This document shows positions 8,401 through 16,601 of a stretch of 64,000 nt of DNA, piece after piece. This DNA comes from CAZSAT01 sp964604675. Its GTDB lineage: Bacteria > Myxococcota_A > UBA796 > CAJQPC01. A program made the translations under genes and the position numbers. Each line of letters starts with the position of its first letter. Position 1 is the first letter of the stretch. Below the pieces are notes generated by a model. The model worked only from the letters and a program-made list of their open reading frames with translations. It made no database searches and was not told the DNA's origin. The stretch covers positions 62,001-126,000 of the forward strand of contig CAZSAT010000003.1 in the NCBI GenBank assembly GCA_964604675.1, written 5' to 3'.

Positions 8401-9801
8401 GTGGCCGCGGCGGTCCTGTGGCGGCTCGGCGCACCCGACGAGGCGTGGCCCGTCGTGGCCGTTGCCCTCGCCGGCGCCGCCGTCTTCGGTCCGAGCGCCG
8501 AGGGCACGCTGGAGGACCGTCGCGCCTGGGGCGCGTTCGGGCTCGTGCTCGCCGGCCTTGCGCTCTTCGAGATCGCGCTGCCTCTGCCGCTGTCCCTGCT
8601 GGCCTGGGTGGGCGTGGCGGGGGTGCTCTGGCGCACCGGCTGGTGGTGGGCGGTGCTGCCGCTCGTCCCTGGCGCCCTGGACGCGCTGGAGACGGACCCC
8701 TGGTGCCTCGCACTCCTGGCTGCGGTGACCTGGCAGCTCGGCGCTCGGCGTGCTGCGCTCTTCGGCGCGTTCCTCTCCGCGCAGGCCTTCGCCTTCACCA
8801 CCTTCGACGCGGCGGGCGGCGTGCCCGCCCTGGTGGCGGCCGGCCTGTTCGTGTTCGCCCTGGAGCAGGACGCCTGGTCCCGGCGGATCGGTCGCCTGCT
8901 GCTGGCCGGCGTGGTCTTCGTCTGCGTCGCCGACGCCGGGGTCGTCGGCGGCGCGGCGTTGGTGGCGCTCTTCGTTCCCGCGGTGGCCGAGGCACGGCAG
9001 CGTCGCTGGTGGTGGGCCTTGGGCTGGGCGGGCTCGGCCTATGTGGTCGCCCGCCTGAGCGGGCCCCTGATCGGGTTGCCTCCTTCGGCGGAGCTGGCCC
9101 TGTTGTTGCTCGCTGCCCTCGGCCTCGAGACCCTCCGTCACCTCCTCGACGAACAGCACCCAGCGCTCCGTCGCGCGGCGGCGTGGTTGCCGGGTGTCGG
9201 CCTTGCGCTCGTGCTCGAGGGCGGCGGTGGGCCCTGGGCCTTGGCGGCGGTGGGCGTCTGGCACGGCGTGCGTTTCGTGGCTCGCTCGCAGGTGCGCGAC
9301 GTGGTGGTGTCCGCGGTGCTGCTCGACGTGGCCTCGGTGTGGACAGCAGCCCGACTCGGCTTCGACGATCCGCTGGTCTTTGTCGGGCCCGTGGCCCTGT
9401 CGCTGGGTGCGGTGGCCCACCTCCTGCGCGGCAGCGTCGACCGTCGCCTCGTGGACGCCCTCCGCGTCCTTGCAGCGGGCAGCCTGTACGTCACGGCCTT
9501 CGGGGTCTCCCTGGACGATCCGGTGCGCAGCCTGCACCTCCTGGTCCTGGCCCTGCTCGGCGTGGGCCTGGGCGCCGTGACGCGGGTGCGCGCCTACCTG
9601 CTCGGGGGGCTCGGCGCCGCCACCGCCGCCGTGCTGTCCAACCTCATCCGCTTCGGACTGGACCACAGCCAGTTCTGGGCCTTCTACCTGACCGCGCTGG
9701 GGCTCTCGATCCTCGGCCTGATGGTGGCCCTCACGCTTCATCGCGAGCGCTTCGACACCTGGATGGGCCAGGTGCGCGGAGTGCTCTCCACCTGGGAGTG
9801 A
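5434..9801 (+). CDS. Giant polytopic membrane protein
   Basis: 1455 residues beginning inside the previous gene. The first ~85 residues are soluble (MRSEAEERWFRLRLRATLHG, then a Pro/Val-rich linker) and from about residue 90 the chain is an almost unbroken series of hydrophobic helices to the C-terminus, probably more than 40 membrane segments, ending in a short basic tail. The layout (short cytosolic N-terminus, then very many Ala/Leu/Val/Gly helices) recalls DUF2339/DUF2157-type predicted membrane proteins, but I see no diagnostic motif. No catalytic or transport signature is visible. It is followed after 2 nt by a DUF697-like protein. Function unknown; the coding call is strong because the frame is open throughout and hydrophobicity is consistent. 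Confidence 0.9.
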   Translation: MRSEAEERWFRLRLRATLHGWAEEGLLDRATLGVLIARIAEQAAAPVAPDVVAPPVVAQVEVIPPVVEAVDPYDLPALPHADRGGWSAVGGFLRERTGWVLGVALTVIGSLYVAGTVWGALSATWRQVLVVGFLGLYAVGFRAVAARVGRVEGGAAAKAWLELVVVALGPVQAMAAGSLASVGALPALLGLVGVGALQAWLLRGLFSARFLACWLPLSLSVGLVPLAGGVGLTVAVALLACGALVVATGERGPRDARPAVLCGGVVAFHGLLGEASLAVLAPLFALAGLSALYLDVARARWRGVHGVRPQALPGLFAVGLGLAGAACTLPGFTPLPTGATSAVAWAVLVVLFGGAALAWRRAVLVHLALAAALFAVLCAPDLFRAVIAPLTEQARHALGYASTPLPLAWYSLTLLPFVIACRFVETLPRAAGWKQARELARTIHHFTLGLSAALLLLAHTRPGDLRPALLALPVYAALAFREKRLRDALGGALVPGLLAIWILDALGSGFVELQVAVPLAGAALVALPHAFRFLGERTGSEAPAQGSEWVSIGAAVLMPVVVLLGASSFWTLMDRALTLGTALMVSGVVLLVRDLDGAPRRGLAALGLALVVLGSPRILWPAGEAWAAPLALALAVVAVATECVWDRWRRPLTVAAHIWAGGAIVAATLVLDDPARGLVKLPVALMALRWAWLARSHPGADAYGVLLALGFGEALGRRAFEAHGVPWGATAAVLGAWVPAAMVFGPKALRERVGWPAAVVGGLAAVLAVGLHGWEGTASSLAALPLILVPLLVPLGGGVQAFGGCLALGLAAVALPTTWGLAIAAGAWAAVAAWLGGRERLAVASLGALLAVGAGLALDPVWDGWVLVATGAGALLVLAGRDRRLSEAAWATLLAVPTLLGARLGVEVGLLAGAALAAALAAVPRHAHPLVAGLDRVVRVALPLAVAAWALRLAVAPGEGQLVVLVPVALLALVGFRVSWLCVRALAPVVAAAVLWRLGAPDEAWPVVAVALAGAAVFGPSAEGTLEDRRAWGAFGLVLAGLALFEIALPLPLSLLAWVGVAGVLWRTGWWWAVLPLVPGALDALETDPWCLALLAAVTWQLGARRAALFGAFLSAQAFAFTTFDAAGGVPALVAAGLFVFALEQDAWSRRIGRLLLAGVVFVCVADAGVVGGAALVALFVPAVAEARQRRWWWALGWAGSAYVVARLSGPLIGLPPSAELALLLLAALGLETLRHLLDEQHPALRRAAAWLPGVGLALVLEGGGGPWALAAVGVWHGVRFVARSQVRDVVVSAVLLDVASVWTAARLGFDDPLVFVGPVALSLGAVAHLLRGSVDRRLVDALRVLAAGSLYVTAFGVSLDDPVRSLHLLVLALLGVGLGAVTRVRAYLLGGLGAATAAVLSNLIRFGLDHSQFWAFYLTALGLSILGLMVALTLHRERFDTWMGQVRGVLSTWE

Positions 9802-9803
9802 CC

Positions 9804-10334
9804 ATGAGCTACACGAACACCCTCGACCGGATCCTCGCCGGCGACTTCGACGATGCGACCGAGGCCCAGCGCGCCGAAGCCGTGCGCGACCTCATCACCG
9901 TCTGCAGCGCAGCGTCTGCAGCCGCGGCGCTCCAGCCGCTGCCCTTCCTCGACCTGGCGGGCACGGGACCCGTCCAGATCGGCATGGTGCAAGGCATCGG
10001 CCGGATCCACGGCTACCGGCTGGACCGGACGTCGGTGCTCGAGATCCTGTCGACCTTCGGCGCGAGCATCCTCGCCCAGCAGGCCGTGCTCGGCGGCATG
10101 CGCTTCATCCCGCTGCTCGGCAGCCTCGTCGGGGCCGGCATGGCCTGGGCGATGACCTGGGCCATCGGCGAGGTGGCGGACCACTACTTTGCGTGTGGCC
10201 GTGGTGTGCCGCCGCACGAGCTGCGTGAGATGCTGCGCCGCGTCTACAAGGACAAGCGGCGCGAGGCCCGTCGGCGCGGTGGACGGCCCCCTGAGCCCGA
10301 GGCGGAAGCCGAGGCCGATCAGCCCGCCTTGTAG
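9804..10334 (+). CDS. DUF697/YcjF-like membrane protein
   Basis: 176 residues. Residues about 45-130 match the DUF697 pattern: PLPFLDLAGTGPVQIGMV, then IGRIHGYRLDR, then two hydrophobic hairpins (LAQQAVLGGMRFIPLLGSLVG and GMAWAMTWAIGEVADHYF). DUF697 domains commonly follow or accompany Era/YcjX-type GTPases, but none is encoded nearby. The C-terminus is a charged, basic then acidic tail (KDKRREARRRGG, EPEAEAEAD). The gene follows the giant membrane protein by 2 nt, suggesting a joint operon. Its 3' end overlaps the convergent mscS-like gene by 16 nt. Confidence 0.85.
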   Translation: MSYTNTLDRILAGDFDDATEAQRAEAVRDLITVCSAASAAAALQPLPFLDLAGTGPVQIGMVQGIGRIHGYRLDRTSVLEILSTFGASILAQQAVLGGMRFIPLLGSLVGAGMAWAMTWAIGEVADHYFACGRGVPPHELREMLRRVYKDKRREARRRGGRPPEPEAEAEADQPAL

Positions 10335-11383
10335 ACCGTGACGCTCGGGAAGGCCATCTCCCAGCCCTCGCGCTCGCAGAGGGCGAGCAGGCTGCGGTTG
10401 ACCTCCCCGAGCACGCGCCAGTAGCCGGACGCCGGCGTGACCCAGTACCAGAACCGCAGCTCCAGCGCGCTGTCGCCAAAGTTCAGCAGGTCGCAGAAGT
10501 AGTCGTCGCGCACCTCGGGGTGTGCGGCGAACACCTGCTTGAACGCGGCGATGCAGCGCTCGATCTCCTCGGAGCTGGTGTCGTAGACGAGTCCGATGCA
10601 GCCGTCGTAGCGGCGGCCGCCCGCCGCGGTGTGGTTCGACACCGGGTTGCCGGTCAGCGCCGAGTTCGGGATGGTCACGAGCGTGCCGTCGTCGAGCCGA
10701 ACCCGGCAGGTGCGCAGGCCGACGTCCTCGACGTCGCCAGTCATGCCCGCGACCGTCACCCGGTCCTCGACCTGGAAGGGTCGGTCCGCGAAGATCGTCA
10801 GGCTGCCGAAGACGTTGGCCAGCGTGTCCTGCGCCGCCATGGCCAGCGCGAGGCCGCCGATCCCGAGGCCGGTCAGCAGGCTCAGGATGTCGTAGCCGAG
10901 GTTGGCGAAGGCCACGAGGATGGCGAGGGTCCAGATGCCGACCTTCAGCGCCTTCTCCGCGAGCGGGACGAGCTGGTCGTCGAGCTTGGTCTCGCTCTCG
11001 GCGGTGAGTGGATCGATGTAGATCTCGCGCAGGCCCGTGAGGAGATTGCCCGCCGCCCAGGCCGCGAACATCGTGACCACGACGGTGGCGACGCCCGAGA
11101 CGAAGTCGTGCACACCGTCCGGCAGGACGAGGGCGTGCGCGCTGAAGGCCAGGCCATAGATCAGGATGACCCAGTACAGGGGGGTCCCGAGGCTGCCGAG
11201 CAGCACGTCGTCGAGCTTCCCCTCGGTTCGCTTCACCAGCTTCGCCACGCGCCCCTTCAGCAAGCTCTGCACCACCTTCGACAGCACGAGGGTTGCGACG
11301 ACCGCCCCGAGGAACGTGACGAGCGTCTCGGGGGAGTTGTCGGCGATGACGGCGAAGGAGCCCAGGTCGGGTAGCAGGTCCAT
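10319..11383 (-). CDS. MscS-family mechanosensitive channel
   Basis: 354 residues, small-conductance mechanosensitive channel type, expected in the inner membrane as a homoheptamer that releases solutes on hypo-osmotic shock. Four or five N-terminal hydrophobic segments end in the pore-lining helix LGIGGLALAMAAQDTLANVFG, followed by the beta domain (FQVEDRVTVAGMTGDVEDVGLRT cut here into FQVEDRV and GDVEDVGLRT), the VTIPNSALTGNPVSN signature of MscS proteins and a C-terminal alpha/beta domain. Length is typical for a YnaI/YbdG-like member. ATG start near MDLLPDLGSF. Divergent from the sulfatase lipoprotein, with 49 nt between them. Confidence 0.95.
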   Translation of the reverse strand: MDLLPDLGSFAVIADNSPETLVTFLGAVVATLVLSKVVQSLLKGRVAKLVKRTEGKLDDVLLGSLGTPLYWVILIYGLAFSAHALVLPDGVHDFVSGVATVVVTMFAAWAAGNLLTGLREIYIDPLTAESETKLDDQLVPLAEKALKVGIWTLAILVAFANLGYDILSLLTGLGIGGLALAMAAQDTLANVFGSLTIFADRPFQVEDRVTVAGMTGDVEDVGLRTCRVRLDDGTLVTIPNSALTGNPVSNHTAAGGRRYDGCIGLVYDTSSEEIERCIAAFKQVFAAHPEVRDDYFCDLLNFGDSALELRFWYWVTPASGYWRVLGEVNRSLLALCEREGWEMAFPSVTVYKAG

Positions 11384-11432
11384 CCCCGCGGCCTATCACG
11401 GCCCCCGCGGCGGCCGGGGTAGGGTGCGCGTC

Positions 11433-12851
11433 ATGCTCTGGATGCTGGCGAGCGCGTGCACGGGTCCGGAGCGGCCCGCCGAGACGGACGACTCGAGCCC
11501 GACCGTCGGTGAGACCGGCGCCTTCGAGACCGGTGCGCCCGAGACCGGCGAGACCGGCCTGCCATGGGAGACCGGAGAGACCGGCGGCGCCGATCCGGTG
11601 GGGCCGCCGAACGTGCTCTTCGTGGTCAGCGACGACCTCGGACTCGACGTCGCCACCTGCTACGACGGCATCGGGTCGGAGAAGCCCCCACAGCCGGTCC
11701 TCTCGTCGCTGTGCGACCAGGGCGTTGTGTTCGAGAACGCCACGTCGTACCCGGTGTGCAGCCCGACGCGCGCCACGGTGTTCACGGGCCGCTACGGCTT
11801 CCGCACGGGCCTGACCGAGGCCCTGGACGAGGAGGGGCGCTCGCCGGCCCTGTCGGCCGACGAGGTGAGCCTTCCGGAGGTGCTCGCCGAGCTCGCCCCC
11901 GACATCGCCACCGCCAGCTTCGGAAAGTGGCACCTGAGCCGGGAGCTGGCGGATCCGAACGAGCATGGCTGGCCTCACTTCTCCGGTCACCTCGACGGGC
12001 AGCTCGACGACTACATGTCCTGGGACAAGGTCGTGGACGGGAAGGTGGTGCCGACCACCGAGTACGCGACGTCGGTCAACGTCGATGACGTGGCGGCCTG
12101 GATCGACGACCAACCCGGGCAGTGGTTCGCCTGGCTGGGCTTCAACGCGCCGCACGCCCCCTTCCATGCGCCGCCGGACGATCTGCACGGCTACGAGCTG
12201 GACGGCTCGATCGAAGAGTCGTTGCTGAACAAGCCCACCCTGTACCGCGCCATGATCTCGGCGATGGACAGCGAGATCGGGAGGCTCCTGGACGGCCTCT
12301 CCGACGAGGTGCGTGCGCGCACGTGGGTGGTGTACCTGGGCGACAACGGCACGCCCCGGGAGGTCAACCTCGGCGACTACAAGTCGGCCCATGCGAAGGC
12401 CACCCTCTACCAGGGCGGGGTGCACGTCCCACTGCTCATCCACGGCCCCGACGTGGTCGATGGCGGGCGGCGGGTCGCCGCGCAGGTGGACACGGTGGAT
12501 CTGTTCCCGACCATCCTGCAGCTGCTCGACGTCGACGTGTCGTCGGTGTCGGTGGCCCTGGACGGCGTGGGGCTCGAGCCCTACCTCCTCGATCCCGGCC
12601 GGGCCCCCCTGCAGGACTGGGCCTTCGCCGAGCTCTCGGGGGTGCGCACCCAGGCCAAGGACGCGGGCGTGGCAGTACGCGGTGAGCGGTACAAGCTCGT
12701 GCAGCACGAAGACGGCGACGAGGAGCTCTACGACCTGGAGGGTCGCTTCGAGGAGGAGGGCAACCTGCTCGATGGCGCGCTGAGCGAGGAGCAGCAGGAG
12801 GCCTACGACGCGCTCCTGGCGGTGCTGGTCGACCTCGGCAGGGACCTGTAG
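11433..12851 (+). CDS. Cys-type sulfatase lipoprotein
   Basis: 472 residues from ATG at 11433. Very short signal MLWMLASAC, with lipobox LASAC and Cys9 as predicted lipidation site, then a low-complexity Glu-Thr-Gly linker (repeated ETG units, residues about 25-50). The catalytic part opens with NVLFVVSDDLGLD (metal-binding Asp pair) and has CSPTRATVFTGRYG with Cys109 in the CxPxR context that is converted to formylglycine in type I sulfatases; GKWHLS and YLGDNGTPREVN are further family motifs. Predicted to hydrolyse sulfate esters at the cell surface; substrate unknown. The maturation enzyme needed for formylglycine is not in this window. The gene ends one base before the convergent ABC permease gene. 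Confidence 0.92.
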   Translation: MLWMLASACTGPERPAETDDSSPTVGETGAFETGAPETGETGLPWETGETGGADPVGPPNVLFVVSDDLGLDVATCYDGIGSEKPPQPVLSSLCDQGVVFENATSYPVCSPTRATVFTGRYGFRTGLTEALDEEGRSPALSADEVSLPEVLAELAPDIATASFGKWHLSRELADPNEHGWPHFSGHLDGQLDDYMSWDKVVDGKVVPTTEYATSVNVDDVAAWIDDQPGQWFAWLGFNAPHAPFHAPPDDLHGYELDGSIEESLLNKPTLYRAMISAMDSEIGRLLDGLSDEVRARTWVVYLGDNGTPREVNLGDYKSAHAKATLYQGGVHVPLLIHGPDVVDGGRRVAAQVDTVDLFPTILQLLDVDVSSVSVALDGVGLEPYLLDPGRAPLQDWAFAELSGVRTQAKDAGVAVRGERYKLVQHEDGDEELYDLEGRFEEEGNLLDGALSEEQQEAYDALLAVLVDLGRDL

Positions 12852-13622
12852 TCATCCCTCGCGCAGGCGGAACACGGCGACCGAGGCGGTCACGGCGAGC
12901 AGGGTGAAGGCGGCCAGGACCCCGAGGTCCAGCGCCAGGGGGAAGTCCGGTGTCCAGCGCCCCGCGGCGTCGCTGGCGATGAACAGGTGCTTCAGCGCAT
13001 CGACGCCATAGGTGGCGGGGTTCAGGCGTGCGAGGGTGCCGAGCCAGGTCGGCAGCTCGCGCACGGGAAAGTGCGCCCCCGACACGAACAGCATGGGCAC
13101 GGTGAAGAACAGGATGACAGCGTTGAAGTCCTCGTAGGTGCGCATGCGGCTGGCGACGGCCAGGAACAAGCCGCTGACCCCGAGGGCCAGGGTCCAGGCG
13201 ATGACGATGCTCGCGAGCAGCTCCACGGGGGTCATCCAGATGTCCACCAGTGGTGCGGCCAGGAGGAACACGAGCGCGTGCAGCAGGCCTTGGGCCGCCG
13301 CGCCGGAGATCTTTCCGATCGCCAGCCATCGGCGTGGGAGGGGTGCGAGGGCGACCACCCGCAAGACGCCGAACTCCCGGTCCCAGATCAACGAGCTGGC
13401 GCTGATGTTCGCCGAGAAGATGGTGGCCTGCAGGATCATGCCTGCGAGCAGGAACTGGCGGTAGAGCTCACCGGCGCGGAGCAGCGCTCCGTAGCCGGCG
13501 CCGAACACGATGAGGATCACCACCGGGGCCAACAGCGAGCTCAGCATGCGGCCACGTTGCCGCCAGAACCGCAGCACGTCACGCCAGGTCAGCACCCAGA
13601 TGGTCCGCACCAGCACGCTCAT
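12852..13622 (-). CDS. ABC-2 type (DrrB-like) transport permease
   Basis: 256 residues with six predicted membrane helices. Family features: N-terminal cytosolic helix (LTWRDVLRFWRQRG), first helix LLAPVVILIVFGAGYG, the EFGVLRVVALAPLPRRW coupling loop, and the conserved C-terminal stretch FFTVPMLFVSGAHFPV followed by LNPATYGVDALKH typical of daunorubicin-resistance-type exporters. The start codon overlaps the stop of the 5'-nucleotidase-like gene (ATGA), so they are one operon. No ATPase gene adjoins it; the DrrA-like ATPase at 18547 on the other strand is the nearest candidate partner (inference). Confidence 0.92.
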   Translation of the reverse strand: MSVLVRTIWVLTWRDVLRFWRQRGRMLSSLLAPVVILIVFGAGYGALLRAGELYRQFLLAGMILQATIFSANISASSLIWDREFGVLRVVALAPLPRRWLAIGKISGAAAQGLLHALVFLLAAPLVDIWMTPVELLASIVIAWTLALGVSGLFLAVASRMRTYEDFNAVILFFTVPMLFVSGAHFPVRELPTWLGTLARLNPATYGVDALKHLFIASDAAGRWTPDFPLALDLGVLAAFTLLAVTASVAVFRLREG

Positions 13623-14644
13623 CGGACGTCGAGCAGATCGAGCGCGATCCGGTCGGTGAACAGGCCGGTCCTCAACACGTCGCGGCCCTCGAGGAAGACC
13701 GGCTGTCGGCCCCGGGCGCCGTTCGCCAGGTAGTCGATGGTGGCCACGCGCACGTCTCCGCTCGCAGGCACGTCGCCCGCAACCACCAGGTAGCCCGTGG
13801 TGAGCGGATCGTTCGCCTCGAGCACGCTCTGGGCCTGCGCGGAGCTGAGCGTGAGCATCACGACCTGGTTGTGGAAAGGCAGCGCCTCCTCCAGCAGGGA
13901 GGGGTCCACGCTGCCCACCAGGCCGGCCCGCACCGAGAGGTAGTTGAGCAGCACGAGATCGGCGCGCGTGATGGCGCGCACCCGCTCGGCGAGGACCTGG
14001 GAGAGCCCCCGCTGGCCGAAGTGGATGAGATCGTGCTCGTGCTGCCCCTCGCCGATCACCGTCGTCGCGTGCTCGTCCGCCTGCCCGACGGTCAGCTCCA
14101 CCGCGCGCCCCACGAGCTCCAGCTCGTCCCAGTGCACACCGAGCTGCCCGATGCGCCAGCGGCTGTCCACCCAGGGTGCGAGCAGCTGGCCGGCGCCGCG
14201 TGCATCGACCTCGGTCGCTGCGGGGTCGAAGCGCCCGGGCAGCACGGCCAGCCCGTCGCGGAGGGCTGGGAGAGGGCCCGACGTGGCGACCACGACCAGG
14301 TCCGCGTCGAGCTCGGGGAGCGTGTCGCCGTCGGCGAGCTCGACCAGCGCAAGGCGGTGCCCGTCGAGCTCGTGCCGCTGCACGCGTGTGCTGTCGGGGG
14401 TGGCGTCGACCACGAAGGTGGGGCGGTGGGCGCGACGGCTGCGGATGGCGTCGAGCTCCGCCGCGAGCTGATCGGGTCCGACCCAGGCCCAGAATCCCGT
14501 CTCCGGGTGCCGCGGGGGATCGCCGCCGGGGCCGCCCGTGTAGAGGACGAGCACGTCGGGCTCGCGGGTCGCGCCGTGGGTGGCCAGCAGCGCGACGTAG
14601 GCCGCGGCCAGCAAGGCGACGACGATCAACACTCGGCGAGTCAC
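13619..14644 (-). CDS. 5'-nucleotidase-like exported protein
   Basis: 341 residues with an N-terminal hydrophobic segment (RRVLIVVALLAAAYVALLA), a signal peptide or membrane anchor. The C-terminal half matches the 5'-nucleotidase (UshA) C-terminal domain: ITRADLVLLNYLSVRAGL, then VDPSLLEEALPFHNQVV, then LSSAQAQSVLEAN and FTDRIALDLL. The N-terminal part keeps a YTGGPGGD-like start but lacks the metal-binding Asp/His/Asn signatures of the metallophosphoesterase domain, so it may be a binding protein and not an enzyme. It is translationally coupled to the ABC-2 permease downstream, a combination I do not recognise. Confidence 0.8.
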   Translation of the reverse strand: MTRRVLIVVALLAAAYVALLATHGATREPDVLVLYTGGPGGDPPRHPETGFWAWVGPDQLAAELDAIRSRRAHRPTFVVDATPDSTRVQRHELDGHRLALVELADGDTLPELDADLVVVATSGPLPALRDGLAVLPGRFDPAATEVDARGAGQLLAPWVDSRWRIGQLGVHWDELELVGRAVELTVGQADEHATTVIGEGQHEHDLIHFGQRGLSQVLAERVRAITRADLVLLNYLSVRAGLVGSVDPSLLEEALPFHNQVVMLTLSSAQAQSVLEANDPLTTGYLVVAGDVPASGDVRVATIDYLANGARGRQPVFLEGRDVLRTGLFTDRIALDLLDVR

Positions 14645-14676
14645 GAGCCCTTATAGTCCGAGCGTCAGGAGGAACC

Positions 14677-15771
14677 ATGCGCGCGCGGGGTGCGCTGATC
14701 GTCGCCGTGGTCGTGGCCGCGCTCGGAGCCGCGCTCCTGCTGCGTCGTCCGGGCGTCGAGCCGGTGCCGTCCGAGGCGCGCTCGGGCTTGATCGAGCAGG
14801 CCCGGCTGGCCGAGGCGAGGTGGGATCCGAACCAGGCGGTCGCGCTGCTCGACAGGGCGCGTCTGCTGGACCCGGCCTCGTTTCCGGAGCTGCCGCGCCT
14901 CGTGTACCTGATGAGCGTGGCGCACGAAGCGGACCTTCGAGCGAAGGGCGCTCGGATCCTCGCGCTCGTGGAGGAACACGCTGCGCTCGGCACCCCGCGC
15001 GTCGGCGAGGCCCGGGTGGTGGCGCTCACGGCCATCGTCAACGAAGGCCTGCACGGCGAGGGGGAGCGGCCCGACCACCTGGTGGCGATCGAGGCAGCGC
15101 TCCCCGACTTCGAGCCGCCCACTCGGACCGACGCCTGGTACCACCTCGCCGAAGCGCGTCTGCTGCTCGGCGATGCGCCCGGCGCCGAGGAGGCCATGGT
15201 CTCCGGGAGCGCGTCGGCGGGTCACCCGTGGGAGGAGCTGATCCAGCTGCAGGGCCTGCTCTTCCTCAAGAGCCGACGGGGCGAGGCGCTTCCGCAGGAC
15301 CGCTCCGACTACCTGAGGCGCCTGGAGCGGTGGAGCGAGCCGCACTTCGCCTGGCGCATGGCGCTCGCCGACTTCGTGATCCTCGACGGTCACGTGTGGG
15401 ATGGCGAGCCAGCGCACACCCCGGAGGTCTTCGGCGCCATGGCCGAGCGCGCAGACCGCGCCGGCATGGGAACCCAGGTCGGCAACGTCCAGCTTGCAGC
15501 GACCTTCCCGGAGCTGTTCTCTGCGCTGGAGCAGGGGCGGATCGACGATGCCCTGGCGCGCGTCCGCGACGTCCTGACGCTGCTCGCCAGGGACCGTGGC
15601 TGCGTCACGGAGACCACGGTGATCCGCCCGCACCTCACGGCCACGCTCCTGACCTTGAGGGGCGACCTGCTGGCCGCCTCCGGGAGCTTGGAAGAGGCCC
15701 AGGCGGCCTGGCACAAGGCCGCTGTGGTGGAGCCGGGCAACCCGAGGATCGCGGAGCGCCTCGGTCGCTGA
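14677..15771 (+). CDS. Membrane-anchored TPR-like protein
   Basis: 364 residues, ATG preceded by AGGAGG at 14668-14673. An N-terminal anchor (ARGALIVAVVVAALGAALLL) is followed by helical-repeat sequence: EARWDPNQAVALLDRARLLD and, at the end, SLEEAQAAWHKAAVVEPGNP are TPR-like, and intermediate pairs look degenerate. Probably exposed on the outer face of the inner membrane or held in the membrane facing outward. No enzymatic motif. It is divergent from the 5'-nucleotidase-like gene with a 32-nt gap holding a TTATAG-like -10 candidate. Role likely scaffolding; partner unknown. Confidence 0.85.
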   Translation: MRARGALIVAVVVAALGAALLLRRPGVEPVPSEARSGLIEQARLAEARWDPNQAVALLDRARLLDPASFPELPRLVYLMSVAHEADLRAKGARILALVEEHAALGTPRVGEARVVALTAIVNEGLHGEGERPDHLVAIEAALPDFEPPTRTDAWYHLAEARLLLGDAPGAEEAMVSGSASAGHPWEELIQLQGLLFLKSRRGEALPQDRSDYLRRLERWSEPHFAWRMALADFVILDGHVWDGEPAHTPEVFGAMAERADRAGMGTQVGNVQLAATFPELFSALEQGRIDDALARVRDVLTLLARDRGCVTETTVIRPHLTATLLTLRGDLLAASGSLEEAQAAWHKAAVVEPGNPRIAERLGR

Positions 15772-15777
15772 CCGCGC

Positions 15778-15930
15778 CTAGCGACCCATCCACGTCTCCA
15801 CGGCCCGGTCGCTGGTGGTGGACGGGTCGAGCTTCTGGCCGACCATCCAGCCGGCCAGCGCCATCAGGCACAGCTGGATCGCGAGCAGGGCCAGCAGCAG
15901 GACGAAGAGCTTGCGCACACGTGGCGTCAT
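15778..15930 (-). CDS. Small single-pass membrane protein, 50 residues
   Basis: Begins MTPRVRKLFVLLLALLAIQL, a basic N-terminus followed by one hydrophobic helix of about 25 residues, and ends in a short polar tail. Its ATG overlaps the stop of the upstream gene (ATGA), which supports a real small gene as the last member of the sulfatase operon. No family recognised. Confidence 0.65.
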   Translation of the reverse strand: MTPRVRKLFVLLLALLAIQLCLMALAGWMVGQKLDPSTTSDRAVETWMGR

Positions 15931-16601
15931 GGGCCGTTGAGCTCCGGCATCGGGGGCACGCTGCGGCCGAGCGCGGCCATGGCCACGCCGAGATCCTCCA
16001 GCAGCATGTCGAGGCCGTCGCAAGCGAACTGCTTGCAGTCGCCCGCCGCATCGAAGAGCTCGTCGGACGGCACGAGCTCGGGCCGACCGGCGTCGCGTGC
16101 CGCGGTCTTGACCTCGCCTCGGAGCACGTGAACGTACTGGAGGACCGCGATCGCTTCCGAGTTGCTGCCCCGGTCGCCGAACGCGGGGAGGGGCGGGACG
16201 GGCCGCCCGGTCTGCACGGCTTGATCCACCAGCGCGGTGAGGCCTTCGCAGTCGAGCTGTTCGCAGGCGCGTGCTGCGTCGAGTGCAGCTCGCAGCTCGT
16301 CCATGTCGATCGCCTCGCTGACGAGCACCCCGAGGTCAAAGGCGCGCGCGACCTGGTCGACGTAGGCCTGGGTGGCCTCGGTCTCGTCGTCGAACTTCTG
16401 CTTCGGCGGCCGCGCTGGACCTCGACGTTCTTGCGTCTGGTGGTCGGGGGCGTGGACCGGCGCGGACGCAGCGGCGGGGGCGGAGGCCCGCTGTCGAGGG
16501 GCGGCGTCGGGGCGCGCCAGCCACCCGACGAAGCCCAAGGTGGCGAGGCACTGAAGCCCCACGAGGCCCACGGCAGCCTCCAGGAAGCGGACTTCGCTCA
16601 T
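15927..16601 (-). CDS. Membrane-anchored protein with duplicated Cys-containing repeat
   Basis: 224 residues. One N-terminal membrane helix (VGLVGLQCLATLGFVGWLA), an Ala/Pro linker, then two similar units of about 40 residues: MDELRAALDAARACEQLDCEG...RPVPPLP and SDELFDAAGDCKQFACDG...RSVPPMP. Each unit has two Cys four apart and a closing VPPxP. This internal duplication is clear by eye. Coupled by ATGA overlaps to the EF-hand lipoprotein upstream and to the 50-residue membrane protein downstream. No family recognised; the paired Cys may form disulfides if the domain is periplasmic. Confidence 0.8.
   Translation of the reverse strand: MSEVRFLEAAVGLVGLQCLATLGFVGWLARPDAAPRQRASAPAAASAPVHAPDHQTQERRGPARPPKQKFDDETEATQAYVDQVARAFDLGVLVSEAIDMDELRAALDAARACEQLDCEGLTALVDQAVQTGRPVPPLPAFGDRGSNSEAIAVLQYVHVLRGEVKTAARDAGRPELVPSDELFDAAGDCKQFACDGLDMLLEDLGVAMAALGRSVPPMPELNGP

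Noticed and set aside
6271..9741. A 1,156-codon open frame on the minus strand
   Set aside because: It lies antisense to the polytopic membrane protein, is His/Gln/Arg-rich and has no motif; it is the usual high-GC shadow of a real gene.
9738..12707. A 989-codon open frame on the minus strand
   Set aside because: It runs antisense to two genes and off-frame to the mscS-like gene, with a His/Val-rich composition and no domain.
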